64,000 nt of DNA from contig JAJZPQ010000012.1 of assembly GCA_021811085.1 (NCBI GenBank), forward strand, positions 19,429 through 83,428, in the 5' to 3' direction. Origin of the DNA: Pseudomonadota bacterium (lineage in GTDB: Bacteria; Pseudomonadota; Gammaproteobacteria; Burkholderiales; SG8-39). Made by a program: the position numbers and the translations under genes. The first letter of the stretch is position 1, and each line of letters opens with the position of its first letter. The notes beneath the pieces were generated by a model, which did no database searches, had not been told where the DNA came from, and saw only the letters and a program-made list of their open reading frames with translations. Of this stretch, positions 60,330 to 64,000 are shown one piece after another.

Positions 60330-60908
60330 CTACCAGTTCTCGCCCAGCAGCTCGAAATACGACTGCGGATGCAGGCACGCCGGGCACAGCTTCGGGGCCT
60401 CCGGCCCCTCATGCAGGTAACCGCAGTTGCGGCAGCGCCAGGTCACGGTGCCGTTTCGCTTGAACACGCGTCCTTGCTCGAGGTTGTTCGCGAGATCGCG
60501 GTAGCGCTTCTCGTGCTGCTTCTCCGCGATGGCGATGCGTTCAAAAGCGAGCGCCACATCCTTGAAGCCTTCCTCGCGCGCCACTCCGGCGAAATCCGGG
60601 TACAGGCTTGTCCATTCGTGTTCTTCGCCGGCGGCAGCGGCCTTGAGATTCTCGAGCGTCGTGCCAACCACTCCTGTCGGGAAAGTCGCCGTGACTTCGA
60701 CGTCACCGCCAGCAAGGAAATTGAAGAAACGTTGGGCGTGCTCCTTTTCCTGCGCTGCAGTCTCCTCGAAAATGTCCGCGATTTGCATCAGCCCATCTCT
60801 TCGCGCGGCACCCGCGAAGAACGTGTACCTATTCCTCGCCTGCGATTCGCCGGCAAAGGCCGCGAGCAGATTCTTTTCAGTCCGGGTCCCCTTGATATTG
60901 CTTGCCAT
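60330..60908 (-). CDS. Rubrerythrin
   Basis: A 192-aa protein. The N-terminal di-iron bundle shows ligands in AAFAGESQARNRYTFFAG and EETAAQEKEHAQRFFNFL, and in AAGEEHEWTSLYP and AIAEKQHEKRYRDL. The C-terminal rubredoxin-like domain has CRNCGYLHEGPEAPKLCPACLHPQSYFE (two CxxC pairs). The enzyme reduces hydrogen peroxide using electrons from NADH via rubredoxin-type partners. An FNR-like box lies 61 bases upstream. Confidence 0.95.
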   Translation of the reverse strand: MASNIKGTRTEKNLLAAFAGESQARNRYTFFAGAARRDGLMQIADIFEETAAQEKEHAQRFFNFLAGGDVEVTATFPTGVVGTTLENLKAAAAGEEHEWTSLYPDFAGVAREEGFKDVALAFERIAIAEKQHEKRYRDLANNLEQGRVFKRNGTVTWRCRNCGYLHEGPEAPKLCPACLHPQSYFELLGENW

Positions 60909-60968
60909 GTCTCGCCTCGGTCAGTCGTCGTTTATGCAGTTTTGTATCAGGACAATTTCAGGAGGTTG

Positions 60969-60982
60969 TTGATTTTTGTCAT
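60969..60982 (-). promoter_or_regulatory. FNR/ANR-like box upstream of rubrerythrin
   Basis: Toward rubrerythrin: ATGACAAAAATCAA, with a perfect ATCAA half and 8 of 10 overall. It is 12 of 14 identical to the cyd box (GTGACAAAAGTCAA) in the same orientation relative to its gene. It lies 61 bases before the ATG. Confidence 0.45.
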
Positions 60983-61110
60983 GGGGGTAGCACTTGACCG
61001 GGCGCTAAGCAATCGCCGCTACGGGTTACCTCGGGCAGCCGTTTCGAATGTCGCCCAATCCCCGGACGGAAGAGCCCGCAACGACTCATCGTTCGTCGAT
61101 GCGCCGACGG

Positions 61111-61602
61111 TCAACTGCAAGGCCGCTCAATGGAGACGGAACCCATGACCGTCACATTCAGGTCCTTCAGCGCCCGGTTTCCGCTGCTGTTGGCCAGCAG
61201 CGTATTCCCAGCGGAGGTTTCGGCCAATTGCGCCTTGCAGTTGGCGCGGATGTTCACCCTGCCCACCACACTGACCGTCGTTCGAAGGCAATACCAGGCA
61301 TTCGGGTTCAACAACTCGATGGTGGATTCGCCCATCACATTGACGATCGGGTTGATCAGTACCAGGACCGGGGAACTGGTGGGCTCGGTATCACCAATGT
61401 TGGTCCCTATTCCAAACACCTTGACCGCCGGACCCAAGGTCTTGAATTGCGGAGTCTTCCCGAAAGGATGATCGCCCCAGGCTTTTAGGCAAGCCGCAAT
61501 CGGCCCGTCAAGCTCTTGCGCCGTGACAGACATCGGGCTGGACAGCGCCAGGCCGACTGCCAAAAGCGCGACGACAGGAATGGTCTTCTTCGATGATTTC
61601 AT
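61111..61602 (-). CDS. Secreted hypothetical protein
   Basis: A 163-aa protein from ATG 61602. The signal peptide is [28 protein letters not shown]. The mature part ([38 protein letters not shown]) carries four Cys: AACLKAW, WYCLRTT, RANCKAQ and the last PCS. Beta-rich segments follow ([59 protein letters not shown]), recalling a repetitive beta structure. I do not recognise the family. The 676-codon track ORF extends upstream through an exporter remnant in the same frame; only the last 163 codons are the gene. Confidence 0.7.
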   Translation of the reverse strand: MKSSKKTIPVVALLAVGLALSSPMSVTAQELDGPIAACLKAWGDHPFGKTPQFKTLGPAVKVFGIGTNIGDTEPTSSPVLVLINPIVNVMGESTIELLNPNAWYCLRTTVSVVGRVNIRANCKAQLAETSAGNTLLANSSGNRALKDLNVTVMGSVSIERPCS

Positions 61603-61883
61603 GTTGACGTATCTCCAGGCGTGATTGAAGGTTCTCTCCAACACCAGGCGGCAGATGGAAATCGCTGCATCCGCCGGTTTCCGGCGTGTTGGAATTCCTG
61701 CGTTTTGACGCAATGTCGGTTGGCTGGGTTGCCGGACCAGGGCTTCACGCCAACTAAAATAAGCGTTCGGCTTTGCTCGCATCATGAGTTTGGTCAACAA
61801 ACAGTCATCTGAACCAACGCACAGCCCCAAGCCAGCCGCCGGACCGGATTCGTCACACATTGCGCAGGCCGCGCAGCGTCTGC

Positions 61884-62551
61884 TCAGCTCAGCTGGGTGG
61901 TAATCGCTTTGCGGAAGCGCACCAATGCACCGACAAAGAAGAGCGCGCCGATGACAGCAGTGGCGAGAAATTGCGGCCAGACTATGTCCAGTCCCGCGCC
62001 GCGATACAGGATCGCCTGCGCAAAGCTGACGAAATGCGTGGTCGGCGCAAACAGCATGATGTACTGCACGATGGCCGGCATGCTTTCGCGCGGCGTGGAT
62101 GCGCCGGAGAGGATCTGCAGCGGCAGCAGAACCAGGATCAGCAACAGCCCGAATTGCGGCATCGAGCGCGCCACCGTCGCGAGCAGGATGCCCAGCGAAG
62201 TGGACGAAAACAGGTAGATGACCGTGCCGCACAGAAACAAAGACAGCGAACCCGCGATGGGCACGCCGAGCGCGCCCTTCACCACGAGGTACAGCGACAG
62301 TGCGGCGGCCACCAGCACCACCAGCCCGTTGGCCCAGATCTTGGCCAGCATGATCTCGAGCCGCGTTATCGGCATGACCAACAGATGTTCGATGGTGCCG
62401 TGCTCGCGCTCGCGGATCAGCGCGGCTCCGGCCAGTACCATGCTCAGCATGGTGATGTTGTTGATGATTTCCATCACCGAAGCGAACCAGCTGCTGGTCA
62501 GGTTCGGATTGAATTGCATGCGCGTAACCAGATCGACGGGCAACGGCGTGA
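61884..62551 (-). pseudogene. ABC-2 type permease remnant (YhhJ-like, C-terminal half)
   Basis: The frame reads ...[76 protein letters not shown], then four further membrane helices to the stop at 61884. This is the C-terminal half of a YhhJ-type ABC-2 permease; about 150 N-terminal residues are missing. The upstream edge abuts ATPase sequence in another frame near 62550. A TTG start at 62570 could in principle give a 228-aa fragment with at least four helices, but a half-permease is unlikely to work. Confidence 0.8.
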
Positions 62552-62554
62552 CGC

Positions 62555-63108
62555 TGCGACAGCGGATCAATGCCGGTCGTCGGCTCGTCGAGGATCAGCA
62601 GGTCCGGGTCGTGGATCAACGCGCAGCACAGGCCGAGTTTCTGCCTCATGCCGCCGGAGAGCTTGCCGGCGGGCCGGTCGGCGAAGGGCGCGAGCCCGGT
62701 TGCCTGCAGCAGTTCGGCGATACGCGCAGCGCGTTCGGCACGCGCGTGACCGAACAGGCGCCCGAAGAAATCGACGTTCTCGAACACCGACAGCGTGGCA
62801 TACAGGTTCTGCCCCAGTCCCTGGGGCATGTAGGCGATGCGTGGACACACGGCGCGGCGATGCGCCGCATCGGCCATGTCGCCGTCGAGCACGTTCACGC
62901 TGCCGGTCTGGACCGCGCGCGCCCCGGCGACGAGGCCGAGCAGGCTCGACTTGCCCACCCCGTCCGGCCCGATGAAGCCGACCACGCAGCCGGCCGGAAG
63001 ATCGAGATCCACTGCACTGAGGGCCTCTACCGCAGCATAGCGGTGCGTCACGCCGCGCAGCCGCGCCACCGGTTGCCGCGGCGACTGTCGTTCCAGTGAA
63101 ATGCTCAC
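62555..63108 (-). pseudogene. ABC ATPase remnant (first nucleotide-binding domain of an RbbA-type exporter)
   Basis: GTG at 63108 overlaps the hlyD TGA (GTGA). The frame has Walker [19 protein letters not shown], the Q-loop region [30 protein letters not shown], signature [20 protein letters not shown] and Walker [16 protein letters not shown]. The family match stops there. The H-loop, the second nucleotide-binding domain and the membrane part expected of RbbA/YhiH are missing, and sequence continues as permease in another frame. A frame without a stop runs on, but it encodes no recognisable protein. Confidence 0.82.
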
Positions 63109-64000
63109 TGCGGCAGCTTGACCTGCAGCTGGCTCGGCCATTGCGCATCGGCGCCCAGCCGCACGTAGGCCACACCGGGCAATCCGGTCTTTACCCGGGC
63201 CGGAAAGCGCTGCAGCAGTTCCGGTGCCACGCGCGCCTTCACGCGGAATACCAGCTTCTGGCGCTCGGTGCTGGTCTCCACGGTCTTCGGCGTGAACTGC
63301 GCCTCCGAGGCGACGAAGCTCACGCTCGCAGGAATGACGTACTGCGGCGCCGCGTCGAGCACCAGCCGCGCTTCGGCGCCGATCGCAAGCTTGCCGGCCG
63401 TGGATTCCGGCAAAAAGAAATTCATGTAGACGTCGCTGAGATCGATCAGCGTCAGCACCTTGCCGCCGCTTGCGAGCACTTCGCCCGGCTGCGCGACGCG
63501 GTGCTGGATGCGCCCGGCGCGCGGCGCCTTCAGGCTGGCGTCGGCGATTTCCACCTGCAGCCGTTCCACGGCGGCGCGCGCGGCCTCGATCGCCGATTCG
63601 GCTTCGGTCACCTGCGAATGCGCCGCGACGATGCCGGATTCCGCCTCGAACACCTGCGACTGCGCCGCCAAGCCGGCTTGGGCGCTTTCCCGCCTGCTGC
63701 GGTCCGAATCGAGCTTCTGCGACGTGATGAAGCCGCGCGCCACCAGATCCTGCGAGCGCTTGAGTTCGGTCTCGGCCAGCGCCAATTCGGATTTGCGCTG
63801 CGCGACGACGGCCTCGGCGCTCGCGCGCATGCTTTGGCGCTGGCGCACGATCGCAATCGCCGTGGCGCGCGCGTTCTCGCTGCGCCTCACCTGCGCCTCG
63901 GCCTGGCGCAGTTCCGACGCGAGGCTGTCGGTGTCCATGCGCGCGACCGTCTGTCCCGCCTGCACCATATCGCCTTCATCGACCAGGATCTCGCGCACGC
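63105..64000 (-). CDS. HlyD-family membrane fusion protein, N-terminus beyond window edge
   Basis: At least 297 aa, open to the right edge. It has the biotinyl-lipoyl half [23 protein letters not shown], a long alpha-hairpin ([36 protein letters not shown]...[16 protein letters not shown]), the second lipoyl half [32 protein letters not shown] and a beta-barrel domain. This resembles YhiI-type adaptors found before RbbA and YhhJ. The signal-anchor lies outside the window. Its partner ATPase and permease are the deleted remnants downstream, so the adaptor may be orphaned. Confidence 0.88.
   Translation of the reverse strand, partial: VREILVDEGDMVQAGQTVARMDTDSLASELRQAEAQVRRSENARATAIAIVRQRQSMRASAEAVVAQRKSELALAETELKRSQDLVARGFITSQKLDSDRSRRESAQAGLAAQSQVFEAESGIVAAHSQVTEAESAIEAARAAVERLQVEIADASLKAPRAGRIQHRVAQPGEVLASGGKVLTLIDLSDVYMNFFLPESTAGKLAIGAEARLVLDAAPQYVIPASVSFVASEAQFTPKTVETSTERQKLVFRVKARVAPELLQRFPARVKTGLPGVAYVRLGADAQWPSQLQVKLPQ

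Noticed and set aside
61672-61686. CGCCGG-TTT-CCGGCG hairpin upstream of the secreted protein
   Set aside because: Only 6 bp with no T tract or conservation evidence; common by chance at this GC content.
61111-63141. 676-codon minus-strand ORF linking the ABC ATPase to the secreted protein
   Set aside because: The middle part is permease coding sequence read in the wrong frame. The ATPase remnant and the secreted protein share a frame by chance; the latter has its own ATG and signal peptide.

Overview
The window looks like chromosomal DNA of a high-GC betaproteobacterium, probably in or near the Burkholderiales/Nitrosomonadales. The reasons are two Bug/TctC periplasmic receptors, tandem tartrate-dehydrogenase-type enzymes, the cydP-cydA-cydB-cydX order, LemA/TPM, FabA/FabB and an IscR-type iron-sulfur regulator. 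I did not find a tRNA, rRNA, CRISPR array, insertion sequence or prophage. Taxonomy is inferred from gene content only.

Layout. 1-3100: TPM-domain protein, LemA, and a coupled uracil-DNA glycosylase/rimI/tsaB group. 3.2-9.4 kb: catabolic genes (Bug receptor, lactonase-like hydrolase, two tartrate/malate-type dehydrogenases, HHE protein, acyl-CoA synthetase). 9.4-12.5 kb: cytochrome bd operon with both small subunits. 12.6-23.8 kb: signalling (two stand-alone receivers, Ser/Thr kinase plus adenylate cyclase-FHA, OmpR/EnvZ-like pair with a divergent secreted protein), plus a second Bug receptor with an M20 peptidase, an old yellow enzyme and a bacteriohemerythrin. 23.8-31.8 kb: housekeeping (thpR, fabB, fabA, ispF, ispD, mfd, serB). 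31.8-45.5 kb: iron-sulfur region with iscA, a deleted iscS/iscU scar, iscR, cysE, trmJ, suhB, a GT41 TPR glycosyltransferase and a complete sufBCDSU-nfu operon. 45.7-48.8 kb: second dnaK/dnaJ pair. 48.8-61.6 kb: accessory stress and redox genes (triheme cytochrome, MgtA, small envelope proteins, metallo-hydrolase/PAS pair, five-heme fusion cytochrome, RlpA-like protein, rubrerythrin). 61.9-64 kb: hlyD followed by the fused remains of an rbbA/yhhJ-type exporter.

The most interesting point is how the iron-sulfur genes fit together. The isc locus has lost nearly all of iscS and iscU: 18 codons of iscS are joined out of frame to the last 44 or so codons of iscU. iscR and iscA remain, and a suf operon 4.5 kb away supplies the scaffold, desulfurase and carriers. 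The promoters of iscR, suf and cysE all carry 25-bp sequences close to the E. coli type 1 IscR consensus. The iscR and suf promoters share the same two-site arrangement: one site over the -35, a second starting inside the -10, 28-29 bp apart. This reads as an IscR circuit that outlived its own assembly machine and now controls SUF and serine acetyltransferase.

A second, weaker regulatory theme is a set of FNR/ANR-like boxes (TTGAY-N4-RTCA) upstream of the cytochrome bd operon, a bacteriohemerythrin, the five-heme cytochrome, rubrerythrin and dnaK. These suggest shared oxygen-responsive control, although no FNR gene lies in the window.

Other notable items are the fusion of an alcohol-dehydrogenase-type triheme cytochrome to a TsdA-like diheme domain, a dnaJ whose only well-placed start codon is ATT, and a one-base frameshift in a small conserved-looking gene.
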